A DNA stretch of 35,707 bases, taken from an uncultured Clostridia bacterium. GTDB lineage: Bacteria; Bacillota; Clostridia; Christensenellales; Borkfalkiaceae. The stretch is taken from positions 1-35,707 of the forward strand of contig CAKQKE010000013.1 in NCBI GenBank assembly GCA_934247935.1. The letters are read 5' to 3'. The position numbers and the translations under genes are program-made. Below are positions 16,276 to 24,065 of the stretch, piece after piece. Below the pieces are notes generated by a model. It searched no databases, had not been told where the DNA came from, and worked only from the letters and a program-made list of their open reading frames with translations. The number at the start of each line of letters is the position of its first letter. Positions within the stretch are counted from its first letter, which is position 1.

Positions 16276-16339
16276 GGGGCGTGTGCTTGTCTTCGGCGAG
16301 CGTAGCGAGCCGACTTGTATCAAGACAAGCACACGCCCC
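16276..16339. other. Long perfect hairpin, candidate replication origin
   Basis: Two 18-bp arms (16276-16293 and 16322-16339, GGGGCGTGTGCTTGTCTT and its complement) are perfect and close a 28-nt loop that holds a further CGGC / GCCG pairing. It begins 144 bp after the rep stop. No T-run follows. Rolling-circle replicons and filamentous phages keep origins and packaging signals as such hairpins beside the initiator gene, so an origin is the best reading. A nick site is not proven. Confidence 0.65.
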
Positions 16340-16520
16340 ACAATCACGCTGTAACGGAAAAGTAACCGCGTTGTGATTTTATGTAACCTTTTTCAACGTT
16401 ACATTTTGCGAAAAATAATGTAAATTTATACAACAAAACACATAATGAATTACTGTTTTTCAAAAAAGTTTAATGAAACATCAAAAATAATATTTGAAAA
16501 AATTGTTGACATTTATATTG

Positions 16521-16549
16521 TTGACATTTATATCATTATATGCTAATAT
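16521..16549 (+). promoter_or_regulatory. Promoter of the cargo leader
   Basis: TTGACA (16521-16526) and TAATAT (16544-16549) are 17 bp apart, with an extended -10 TGC. A 15-bp unit with TTGACA is tandemly duplicated, giving a second -35-like site at 16506-16511. Confidence 0.75.
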
Positions 16550-16670
16550 AAATGTGGGGCAATCTCAAACTAAGAACAATAACGTACAAATGGAGATAGA
16601 ACTTTAGACTAAAAACTATAAAATAAAAACTGTAAATTTAAAACGAATTTTAATTTTAATTAATTATTAA

Positions 16671-16740
16671 GGGGGTGGTTACAATGGGACACTATTGATG
16701 TGGTGTAAATAGGTCTTTTTGCGCCACTTTTTCTTTTTAA
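16671..16740 (+). promoter_or_regulatory. Leader with two overlapping mini-ORFs and an attenuator hairpin
   Basis: GGGGGTGG (16671-16678) precedes ATG at 16684, which encodes MGHY and stops at TGA. That TGA overlaps ATG at 16698, which encodes MWCK and stops at TAG. GTGGTG (16700-16705) pairs with CGCCAC (16722-16727) and is followed by TTTTTCTTTTT, a terminator. The second mini-ORF runs through the hairpin's first arm. Further stems follow at 16751-16771 and 16783-16817, before the gene at 16847. The layout resembles translation-controlled attenuation. Confidence 0.5.
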
Positions 16741-16846
16741 CCGAAGAATATCAACTAAACTTATTAGTTGAACCTTCAAGTTATGATAATATTTGCCATT
16801 TAAGTTTATATTATCATCTGTAAAATAATTAAAAGGAGACAGTTCC

Positions 16847-19800
16847 ATGAAGAAGACTAAAAAATTAAATTTTAAACGTATTCGTTTTATTTTTTGTACA
16901 GCGATATTGTCTGCAATAATGACAATTACATTTATTATTCCAAATGTTTCATTAGCCTATGCTAAATCTGATGAAAACAATTATATTTCAGAAAAAACCG
17001 ACGATACATATTTAGACTCCGATGATATATATTTGGAGAATGATATGTTGGCAAGTAATGCTGGAAGCAATTACACATATTCAGAGCCGGATGAACCTCT
17101 TTTCATAATAAAGAATGTAGATGGTGTGCTAAATTTTTTAGATAATGTTGCCTATATTACATTCCAAAACTATTCATTGAGTATTCCAGACTTTGATTTA
17201 TATAAGATTGTTGATGCAGAAGGAAATTTGAGGTTTTACCAAGCAGATGTATCAAAAACCCCTTCAATAGATGCTCCATTTGCATTTTTGAGTATATATC
17301 CTGAGTCGGATTATTATACTATGTATGTACAATATGGTGTTGAGGAAGAACTTGTGTTGTACAATATTCAAATCCCATTAACAAACGATCAAGTCACTTT
17401 CTATGAAACAAGGTCGCAGACTTTAATGTTAGGCAACGATGAAGTATCCGTAAGACTAAAAGCCTCAAGTAAGATCTATACACAAGGTAGTTACGCACCG
17501 GATGATAATATCATTTTAGAAGATGCTGCTGTTGATAACATATCTACATCATCATTAAACAATATTCAGGCAAATCAGTATGACAGTTATACGGATGACG
17601 ATGGTATTATACATTCTTATGTCGACTATTATTTTGGAGAGTGTGAACTTCCCAATGGTTATACTTCGGATGATCCTATCGTTCGTATAGTCCCCAAAGA
17701 ATTATTTTTTATCCCCGGTGAACATATATACGTTGGTAAGGAATACGGATTCTTTGTTAAAGTTATTACAGATCGGTTTAATACGGCCGATTATGCAACT
17801 GATGTTATGGTGTTTAATATATCACATATTACACCAAGTTTCCCGAGTAATACAACTGGTTCTTCAAGAGTTACACCATTATTTCAATTCAAATATAGAG
17901 CAACAGACAAAGAAAGAAATAGCGGAAATTGGAGCGGATATGATCCTTCGTTAACAAGAATTGTATTTCCTCATATTGAATATGATTATGCCGAATATTA
18001 TTTGAAAGATATTGGTTTCAAGTTTTCAGTTGAAAACGCTACAGATTTTAACCCTGGGACTGCGGACTATGATCCTTATGCAGATGATGGTGCTTTCATC
18101 ATCCAAACACGCTTTAATGCTCGTGGGGTTGGCATAAAGAGTAAAGGTGGGAGTTTTGCTCATGATACAGCGTTGTTTGTATTTGGATTCATCCCTTACG
18201 TTAGCACTGTTGCAAATGTTTATTCTTACATTTATAACCTTCATAATGGTTTTGGTAATAGTAGTTATTATTACACAAAATCAGACGAGATAGCGGATAA
18301 TGAATTACAAATTAACACATTCGAAACTAACAATACAGACCAAATTTTAGTTCGTGGCAATTTGATAAAATCTCAAGCCGTAACTTTAAACCCAAATTCA
18401 GAAAAACCTCGTTTAATTCATGTTGGTGGATATGCGGAAGGAAAATATGTTGTAGCAAGAAAAAGTGGCTCAACAAATAATAATATTCGCGTCCTCTCCT
18501 CTGTTTCAGTAAACGTGGTTGAAGACAACACCTCTCGGTGGTGGTTGTTTGGCTGGCACGAAAATGGTAGCATTGACGAATACGGGCGAGGAACGGGAAC
18601 TTATGAAACAGGGAGATATAAACGTTTAAAAAATTTAAATTTTTATGGCGGGACTAGTAAATATATTGATGCAAGCGAGCAGAGACAAGTGCTAAGTTTT
18701 ACCCCTCGAATAAGTGGTTCTTATAAATTTGAAACAATAAGCACAATAGGAGATCCTAATTTCCAAATTGTAAATGCATCGAAAGGTGATGTTTATAATG
18801 CAGTTGACGATATTGACGGTATTTCGAATAGAAATGCCCGGCTTACATTAGATTTAGTTGCGGGAGATACATATTTTATTGTTGCATTTAGTTATACTTC
18901 ACGATACGGGTATACTCTACAAATTGGATATACACCGTCATCTACCACATCTTTACATAAAGATACGGCATTGAGCATTAATGTAACAACTAAAACATAT
19001 ACTATGGTGAAATTTACCCCATCAACATCTGGGTATTACGACTTTTTCACCAAAAAAACAAGTGGCGATCCTCAATTGTATCTTTTTGACTCGAATGGGG
19101 CTCTACTTGATAACAATGACGATGGTTTAGACAATCTCGACTCCTTGATCAGATGTTATGTTTCAGTGGGTCAAGATTATTATTTGGCGGTTCAAGGATA
19201 TCTTGGCGGTGCTGTAAACTTGGCGTTATCAGCCATCCCTTCAATTACGGGTCGCTCTGCTATCTTCTTAAATTCCCCCAAAAATGTTAGCGTTGGAACA
19301 AATACAATAGTATATGAATTCACAGCCCCCTATACTGATTCTTACGATATATATACATATAATATAACATCGGGAGATCCATATTTAGAGTTGTATGATT
19401 CTTCACGCAATAAAATTGCGTATAATGACGATTCAAACGGTGCACGCAATTCATTAATTACCGTAAATTTGACTGCTGGACAAAAATATTATATCCATAC
19501 AAGAAGTTTTAGTCATATTTCTTCAAGTTATACCGTTAATGTTAGACTTTCGATATATAATCGTGACACTATCTTACCAGACTTAATTTCTTCAGCGCAT
19601 ATTGTTAATGATGTAAATGAAGTTAAAGTGTATAAATTCACTGCGAGCGAAAGTAGATATTATACGATATACACGAATAATATTGTTACGGGCGATCCAT
19701 ATTTGCAAATAATGGATACGACAGGGGCAATTGTTTACTATGACGATGATAGCGCAGGAAATCGCAACTCAAAAATTAATTTCTTTGCTAATGCGGGTGA

Positions 19801-19870
19801 AACCTATTATGTTATTGCAAGGGCTTATAATGGCAGTGTAGCCAGCGAGTACGATTTAATTATTAATTAA
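16847..19870 (+). CDS. Large secreted protein with four PPC-like repeats
   Basis: The protein has 1007 residues. An N-terminal Sec signal peptide (about 1-40, ending near LAYAK) is followed by about 560 unrecognised residues that include a hydrophobic patch near 445-470. Four related domains then lie at about 608-700, 714-805, 817-910 and 922-1007. Each has FTxxxSxxYxxxT, SGDPxLxLxD, DDxxxxRNS and AGxxYYIxxR-like phrases typical of bacterial pre-peptidase C-terminal (PPC) domains. No protease active site is evident and no cell-wall anchor motif is seen. AAGGAG precedes the ATG. The gene and its surroundings are visibly richer in A and T than the core cluster, which suggests separate acquisition as cargo. 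Confidence 0.85.
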   Translation: MKKTKKLNFKRIRFIFCTAILSAIMTITFIIPNVSLAYAKSDENNYISEKTDDTYLDSDDIYLENDMLASNAGSNYTYSEPDEPLFIIKNVDGVLNFLDNVAYITFQNYSLSIPDFDLYKIVDAEGNLRFYQADVSKTPSIDAPFAFLSIYPESDYYTMYVQYGVEEELVLYNIQIPLTNDQVTFYETRSQTLMLGNDEVSVRLKASSKIYTQGSYAPDDNIILEDAAVDNISTSSLNNIQANQYDSYTDDDGIIHSYVDYYFGECELPNGYTSDDPIVRIVPKELFFIPGEHIYVGKEYGFFVKVITDRFNTADYATDVMVFNISHITPSFPSNTTGSSRVTPLFQFKYRATDKERNSGNWSGYDPSLTRIVFPHIEYDYAEYYLKDIGFKFSVENATDFNPGTADYDPYADDGAFIIQTRFNARGVGIKSKGGSFAHDTALFVFGFIPYVSTVANVYSYIYNLHNGFGNSSYYYTKSDEIADNELQINTFETNNTDQILVRGNLIKSQAVTLNPNSEKPRLIHVGGYAEGKYVVARKSGSTNNNIRVLSSVSVNVVEDNTSRWWLFGWHENGSIDEYGRGTGTYETGRYKRLKNLNFYGGTSKYIDASEQRQVLSFTPRISGSYKFETISTIGDPNFQIVNASKGDVYNAVDDIDGISNRNARLTLDLVAGDTYFIVAFSYTSRYGYTLQIGYTPSSTTSLHKDTALSINVTTKTYTMVKFTPSTSGYYDFFTKKTSGDPQLYLFDSNGALLDNNDDGLDNLDSLIRCYVSVGQDYYLAVQGYLGGAVNLALSAIPSITGRSAIFLNSPKNVSVGTNTIVYEFTAPYTDSYDIYTYNITSGDPYLELYDSSRNKIAYNDDSNGARNSLITVNLTAGQKYYIHTRSFSHISSSYTVNVRLSIYNRDTILPDLISSAHIVNDVNEVKVYKFTASESRYYTIYTNNIVTGDPYLQIMDTTGAIVYYDDDSAGNRNSKINFFANAGETYYVIARAYNGSVASEYDLIIN

Positions 19871-19914
19871 GGTATTATTTAATAATTACATTGCAATAAT
19901 AATTGAGGTTAAAA

Positions 19915-20319
19915 ATGAAAAACAAAAACTTTCTTTACCTTAACAGGGTGTTAGCATTTATCGCCTTTTTGTGTGCATTTGGCAGGCTGTGTTACGAATT
20001 GGGAAGCAATAAAGACATTAACAGTTTTGCTATGATGCTCGTATTCGCGATATATTATTTAGTATTTTTAATCATCTCGCATAGACTTGTTGGCGCTGTT
20101 ATTTATACAAAAAAAACTTATATTATCGCCGCAATCATATCGATCGGGTTTATAGTTCTTATGTGGGTATTATATTTGATAACCCTTCTATGTAGCAACA
20201 AACCTGTAATAGTAATAGTCTCTTTGATTGATATTATTTACAGTTGTACTATTACGCTTATTTCACTCGCAATTGGTTTTATATACCTTTTGTTAGCATT
20301 CAAATTTAAGGATGATTAA
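19915..20319 (+). CDS. Four-span membrane protein
   Basis: This 134-residue protein is almost all hydrophobic, with about four membrane spans (near 9-25, 37-60, 68-92 and 100-128) and a basic C-terminus. The ATG at 19915 has TGAGGT before it; a TTG four codons earlier is the other possible start. It follows the secreted protein by 44 nt and precedes another small membrane protein by 2 nt. Such a pair beside a secreted protein could be an immunity or export partner, but there is no family match I can name. Confidence 0.7.
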   Translation: MKNKNFLYLNRVLAFIAFLCAFGRLCYELGSNKDINSFAMMLVFAIYYLVFLIISHRLVGAVIYTKKTYIIAAIISIGFIVLMWVLYLITLLCSNKPVIVIVSLIDIIYSCTITLISLAIGFIYLLLAFKFKDD

Positions 20320-20321
20320 AG

Positions 20322-20495
20322 ATGAATCATATGCGTTTTAAAATAGGTTTTGTAGCGAGTATACTTGCTATCTTATTAGGAATAGTATTGCTTTTAAGTT
20401 CTGCAAATTCAACGGAAAATTTGATTTGGGGAATAATCTCGCCGATTGTAGGTGTTATTGGCATTATTATTTGTTGGTTCGGTTTAAAACAATAA
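20322..20495 (+). CDS. Small two-span membrane protein (57 residues)
   Basis: The product starts MNHMRFKIGF and has two hydrophobic spans (VASILAILLGIVLLL and WGIISPIVGVIGIIICWF) joined by a short polar loop. AAGGA lies 9 nt before the ATG, and the start is 2 nt after the previous stop, so translation is coupled. A second ATG three codons in is possible. A strong terminator follows within 30 nt, which makes this the last gene of the cargo unit. Function is unknown. Confidence 0.7.
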   Translation: MNHMRFKIGFVASILAILLGIVLLLSSANSTENLIWGIISPIVGVIGIIICWFGLKQ

Positions 20496-20525
20496 AATTC
20501 TATTTATAAAAAATCATCTAAAAAT

Positions 20526-20564
20526 GGTAGCAGTCCACAAAAAGTGGTCTGCTACCTATTTTTT
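20526..20564 (+). terminator. Strong terminator at the end of the cargo unit
   Basis: GGTAGCAG-T-CCAC pairs with GTGG-T-CTGCTACC (20526-20538 / 20544-20556), with a 5-nt A loop and a following run of T. It separates the plus-strand cargo from the convergent minus-strand arm. Confidence 0.9.
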
Positions 20565-20600
20565 TATAAAGGGTTATGGATAATTAATATAATTTGTAAT

Positions 20601-20924
20601 TCAACGCGTAATCGATTCGTTTGGAATATATGTTTTGTTACTGACTTTTATGGCTTTATAGATTGTGCCGCCTATTGCTTTTTCGAGATATTCGGGTTTA
20701 CCATCGGCATAGGCACGAAGGACGTATTTATCTGTTTCTATTGTCAATTTTTCTATGTTTATATCGAGAAATTGCGTGTCGTCGGAAACTTCGATAATTT
20801 TAAATCCGCGTTTTACGAGTTCGGCTGAAAATTGCCACTTTTTCTCGAATTTGCCGTAACAATCCATAATGAATGAAAACCCCTTTTCGGGACAGTAACC
20901 TGTAATTCTATAATAATTTGACAT
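20601..20924 (-). CDS. Hypothetical protein (107 residues), last gene of right arm
   Basis: I do not recognise this protein. It is a soluble mixed alpha-beta protein with a conserved-looking N-terminus (MSNYYRITGYCPEKGFSFIMD) and a basic C-terminus. AAAGGAG lies at normal distance before the ATG. It follows the PcfJ-like gene by 20 nt and so is the last gene of the minus-strand establishment operon. Confidence 0.7.
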   Translation of the reverse strand: MSNYYRITGYCPEKGFSFIMDCYGKFEKKWQFSAELVKRGFKIIEVSDDTQFLDINIEKLTIETDKYVLRAYADGKPEYLEKAIGGTIYKAIKVSNKTYIPNESITR

Positions 20925-20944
20925 AAGTTTTTTCTCCTTTGCGG

Positions 20945-22258
20945 TTATGCCGCTATTTGTTTAAGTTTTTTGTTTGCGTAAGGAAGCCATTTCTTGTGGA
21001 CGAACTCTATTACGCCGTCATCGGGTTTAGTGTCGTGGTAGCCGTAACATTGAAGCACTCGCTTTTGTTTGACCGAATATTCTAATGTAACGAACGGAAC
21101 GTTGGGCTGCTCCTTTGTGCGGATAAAGAATATAAGCGATTCCTCTCTTGCAAATTTTTGGTCGTAATTCATTCGTCCTACGCAGTGGTCAAGTGCTTCG
21201 CCTTCTGTTATCAATTCCGACGGTTTTTTAGCGATAATCGATATATAAGCGAACTTATTGTTGTATTCAAGATTTAAATACTTATTCGCAACGGCGGCAA
21301 ATTTAGCGTAAAACTCTTTTCGTTTTTCTTCATCGCGTTTGAGTTTTAACGTATTGTATTCATCGATACGGATATCGTGCCAACGTTTGAAATCATGGGG
21401 ATAACGGTTTTTATCTTCGGTCATATTCAAGCCGAGATATTGACAAGCGTGAAGATAATCCCGATACGAATACGGATTTGTTTCCTGCTTGCGAAGATAA
21501 AGCACGAATTTTTCAAGGTCGTTTTTGAAAAGCGTGCGTAACTCTTTCAAAGCCGTTTCTTTCGACAATTTCATACGGTATTTACGATAGGCTTGTAAGT
21601 CGGCAAGGGGCTTACCTGTTCTGAACGAACGTAAAATAACGTCAACGTAATATCCGTTTTTTGTTAGTTCTTCACGGTTTTTTATTAGCCACTTGCAAAA
21701 ACGTTTGTCTTTGCCTATTTTGCGGAGTATTTGTTTTGAAAAAGCATAAGCAGGCAATCCCGCTTTCATTAGGTATTCTATCTGAGGAAATTCCTCGTAA
21801 TAACGCAAATATTTTAAAACATCCGAATTTTTGTAAAGTTCAACGGCGGAATACTTGTATTCGGGAAATTTGTTGAGATATTCGCGGTTTACGACAGGGG
21901 CGAACGGATCGAAATATTTTTCTTCCCCGCAACCCCATTCGGCGTATTCATACCATTTCGGATATTTTTGTATGCCTTGTTCATACCATCCGACGACGTT
22001 TCCGTAAATATAATAAAATGCCATATCTTTGACAAAACAGGTTTTAGAGTGTATTCCGTGAACAGCAACCTGTTTGCAATGCCATTTTTTACGATAGTTT
22101 TTAACGGCGACCGTAACTCTGACGAGTTCTCCGTCATTTTTGGTTAAATAAGAATAAAAGCGGGTATAACTTCCTCCTTGATATGGATGGGTTTTATCCG
22201 CTTTCTGAATTTTCTTAAATATGTATTTCGGAATAGGTTTTATCTTTTCAATTTTCAT
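20945..22258 (-). CDS. PcfJ-like protein
   Basis: The 437-residue protein carries the PcfJ family signature near residues 350-375 (GEALDHCVGRMNY followed by ESLIFFIR), then a beta segment VTLEYSVKQKRVLQCYG. PcfJ was named from the enterococcal plasmid pCF10 and is common on Firmicutes conjugative elements; its biochemical role is not established. The N-terminal two thirds are basic and rich in Tyr and Lys. The start codon overlaps the stop of the PcfK-MutS gene (ATGA), as expected for a pcfK-pcfJ pair. No relaxase or mating-channel gene is nearby. Confidence 0.85.
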   Translation of the reverse strand: MKIEKIKPIPKYIFKKIQKADKTHPYQGGSYTRFYSYLTKNDGELVRVTVAVKNYRKKWHCKQVAVHGIHSKTCFVKDMAFYYIYGNVVGWYEQGIQKYPKWYEYAEWGCGEEKYFDPFAPVVNREYLNKFPEYKYSAVELYKNSDVLKYLRYYEEFPQIEYLMKAGLPAYAFSKQILRKIGKDKRFCKWLIKNREELTKNGYYVDVILRSFRTGKPLADLQAYRKYRMKLSKETALKELRTLFKNDLEKFVLYLRKQETNPYSYRDYLHACQYLGLNMTEDKNRYPHDFKRWHDIRIDEYNTLKLKRDEEKRKEFYAKFAAVANKYLNLEYNNKFAYISIIAKKPSELITEGEALDHCVGRMNYDQKFAREESLIFFIRTKEQPNVPFVTLEYSVKQKRVLQCYGYHDTKPDDGVIEFVHKKWLPYANKKLKQIAA

Positions 22259-23268
22259 AATTTTATCTCCATTTCGTTGTCAAAAAGTTCGGTAAGATAG
22301 TCGATAATTTCGTTTCGTTCGGGCATTGCAGGTTTTACCGTTTTTGTGTTGTTTTGTATGGGTAGCGTGTCAACGATTTCGCCCGTATCTTGGTTTATAA
22401 GTTGATTATCCAAACATAACAGGCTTGAAATAAATTGTGTATCGCGTTCGTTTTCGATGATATATAAATCGTGTTTCTTTACAATTTTAGCGAAGTAATT
22501 TTCGGCTGCGTGATACGGAAAACCAACCATAGGAATACGATTTTGTAAGCCCACGTCTCGGCTTGTAATCGTAAGGTCGAGTTCATTACCGAGAAGCACG
22601 GCGTTGTCGCCTAAAACTTCGTAGAAATCGCCTAAACGGTACGCAACGATTGCCGTCGGGTGTTCCGCTTGATATATCGTATATTTTTGATACGTCGGAT
22701 TACCTTGCTGTTTATCGATAACCTGCTGAGTTTGTGTTTCTTCGTCTAACTGCCGCAACGCGTCGGCTTTTTCTTCTTCGGTAAATTCTTCGTTGTCTGT
22801 ATCGGTTTCGGCAGTCAAAACGTCCGTTTTGGTATCTTTAACTTCGGTATCGTCGATTTTATCGAAAATAGAAAACTGTAAATTCTGCGGTTTCGGTGGT
22901 TGCGATTTTACCGTTACAGGCTTTGTTGTAACAACCTTTTTCGGCGCGGGCTTGTATTCTTCGCCGTCTATGGTGTAAAGCGTGCCTTCGATTGAATCTT
23001 CTTCAAAAAAGTGAATTGCCCAGCCATAAACCGTATCGTCGTCAACGCACGTTTCTTGCTCGCCTTTTTCGGCAAATTGTCGCGATTCTTTACCGGCGTA
23101 TCTCATAAAGTCCGCAAGCGTTTTCTTGTTCAGCAAAGGGTGTTCGTCTTTCTCAAACGGTGTGCCGTTATTTATCTTGTCGGCAAGGGTTTCGCTTACG
23201 TTTTCTTGCAAATATTTAAGGACTTTTTCTTGTTGCCGATTTGTAGCAGTCAAATTGAGTTTAATCAT
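22255..23268 (-). CDS. PcfK (AcrIIA9 family) fused to a MutS domain I
   Basis: The protein has 337 residues. Residues 1-105 match the PcfK-like family (LNLTATNRQQEKVLKYL, PLLNKKTLADFMRYA, VYGWAIHFFEEDSIEGTLY); that family includes the Cas9 inhibitor AcrIIA9. A disordered acidic linker (106-190) leads to a MutS mismatch-recognition domain I (about 191-275) with RLGDFYEVLGDNA, LDLTITSRD and RIPMVGFPYHAAENY. The Phe-X-Glu wedge motif of MutS is kept (Phe215, Glu217), but the MutS clamp and ATPase domains are absent. The gene overlaps its neighbours at both ends. The likely role is anti-CRISPR or DNA handling during establishment; this is inferred from family knowledge. Confidence 0.85.
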   Translation of the reverse strand: MIKLNLTATNRQQEKVLKYLQENVSETLADKINNGTPFEKDEHPLLNKKTLADFMRYAGKESRQFAEKGEQETCVDDDTVYGWAIHFFEEDSIEGTLYTIDGEEYKPAPKKVVTTKPVTVKSQPPKPQNLQFSIFDKIDDTEVKDTKTDVLTAETDTDNEEFTEEEKADALRQLDEETQTQQVIDKQQGNPTYQKYTIYQAEHPTAIVAYRLGDFYEVLGDNAVLLGNELDLTITSRDVGLQNRIPMVGFPYHAAENYFAKIVKKHDLYIIENERDTQFISSLLCLDNQLINQDTGEIVDTLPIQNNTKTVKPAMPERNEIIDYLTELFDNEMEIKL

Positions 23269-23473
23269 CGTTTTTACACTCCTTTTCGAGTATTTCTAAT
23301 ATCTGTTTTTCTTCGTATCCGACCGAGCAAAGCCAGATAATCGTTGCAAGCGTTTCAAGGCTCGCTCCTTGTTTGTTTCGTTCAAATAATTTTTCGTATT
23401 GCGTGCAATCGCCGCTTGTAAACCATTGATATTTATTGCAAAGTCGATATAGTTTTTCCGTTGATATTTTCAT
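23261..23473 (-). CDS. Small hypothetical protein (70 residues)
   Basis: I do not recognise this small helical protein. It starts MKISTEKLYRLCNKYQWFT and ends with an acidic helix (EKQILEILEKECKNDD). The N-terminal phrase with a Trp-Phe and a Cys recurs, as far as I know, in small accessory proteins of clostridial integrative elements. AAGGAG precedes the ATG. It overlaps the PcfK-MutS gene by 8 nt, so the two are translationally coupled. Confidence 0.7.
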   Translation of the reverse strand: MKISTEKLYRLCNKYQWFTSGDCTQYEKLFERNKQGASLETLATIIWLCSVGYEEKQILEILEKECKNDD

Positions 23474-23484
23474 TTTTCCACTCC

Positions 23485-23859
23485 TTAAAACGGTAAATCG
23501 TCGAGTAAATCGGAAGCCGTATTTTCTAAATTTTCAAGTGTGGTATAGTTGTTAAATCCGCCGCGATAGTCTGTTTCGTCTTTTGCAGTGCGGATAAGTA
23601 TGTGGTTATACCACTCGTCGGAAAAGTAGCGAACGTCGGATATGGATATGTAAACACATTTGTTTTCCGCACTCTTTATAAATGCCGAAAAACAGTAGTG
23701 GTTTCTGCCGACATTTACAAGTTGCCAGTGATTGTTTTTACATATTGTTTTTAAGAAATTTATGTATTTGGTCTGAAAGGATTTGTAATCGTCGCCCGTA
23801 TAGCAACCAGACGAAAATTCATAACCTATATACTTTTTCAAATCTTTGATGTTAGCCAT
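23485..23859 (-). CDS. Hypothetical protein (124 residues)
   Basis: I do not recognise this protein. It is soluble, alpha-beta, rich in Tyr and Asn, and ends in an acidic tail (LENTASDLLDDLPF). The ATG at 23859 (MANIKDLKKYIG) is chosen because AAGGAG lies 8 nt before it; an in-frame GTG three codons upstream overlaps that site. It lies 11 nt before the next gene of the operon. Confidence 0.7.
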   Translation of the reverse strand: MANIKDLKKYIGYEFSSGCYTGDDYKSFQTKYINFLKTICKNNHWQLVNVGRNHYCFSAFIKSAENKCVYISISDVRYFSDEWYNHILIRTAKDETDYRGGFNNYTTLENLENTASDLLDDLPF

Positions 23860-23864
23860 TGTTT

Positions 23865-24053
23865 TCACTCCTTTATAATTCCGTAAATATCATCTGCATA
23901 ATATTCGCAAACAAACCAATTAAAAAGGGCGTGACATTTCACACCCTTATAATCAACCATATAATCGTTATTGCCGAGTTCTTTCAAAACCGTTATTTCT
24001 GCCATTTCTCCGTTCAGCGAGTTGATATGAGCCATTGCTTTATATTCTTTCAT
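23865..24053 (-). CDS. Small hypothetical protein (62 residues)
   Basis: I do not recognise this protein. It is a short acidic protein with alternating beta-type residues (AEITVLKELGNNDYMVDYKG) and an aromatic C-terminal part (ALFNWFVCEYYADDIYG). AAAGGAG lies before the ATG at the usual distance. It is the gene directly after ArdA in the same operon. Small acidic proteins beside ArdA can be DNA mimics or partners, but there is no motif to support this here. Confidence 0.65.
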   Translation of the reverse strand: MKEYKAMAHINSLNGEMAEITVLKELGNNDYMVDYKGVKCHALFNWFVCEYYADDIYGIIKE

Positions 24054-24065
24054 AGTAAAACTCCT

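Noticed and set aside
16684..16740. Selenoprotein reading through the TGA after MGHY
   Set aside because: The frame after TGA is short, and the downstream hairpin looks like a terminator with a T-run, not a SECIS element at the right distance. Overlapping mini-ORFs explain it better.
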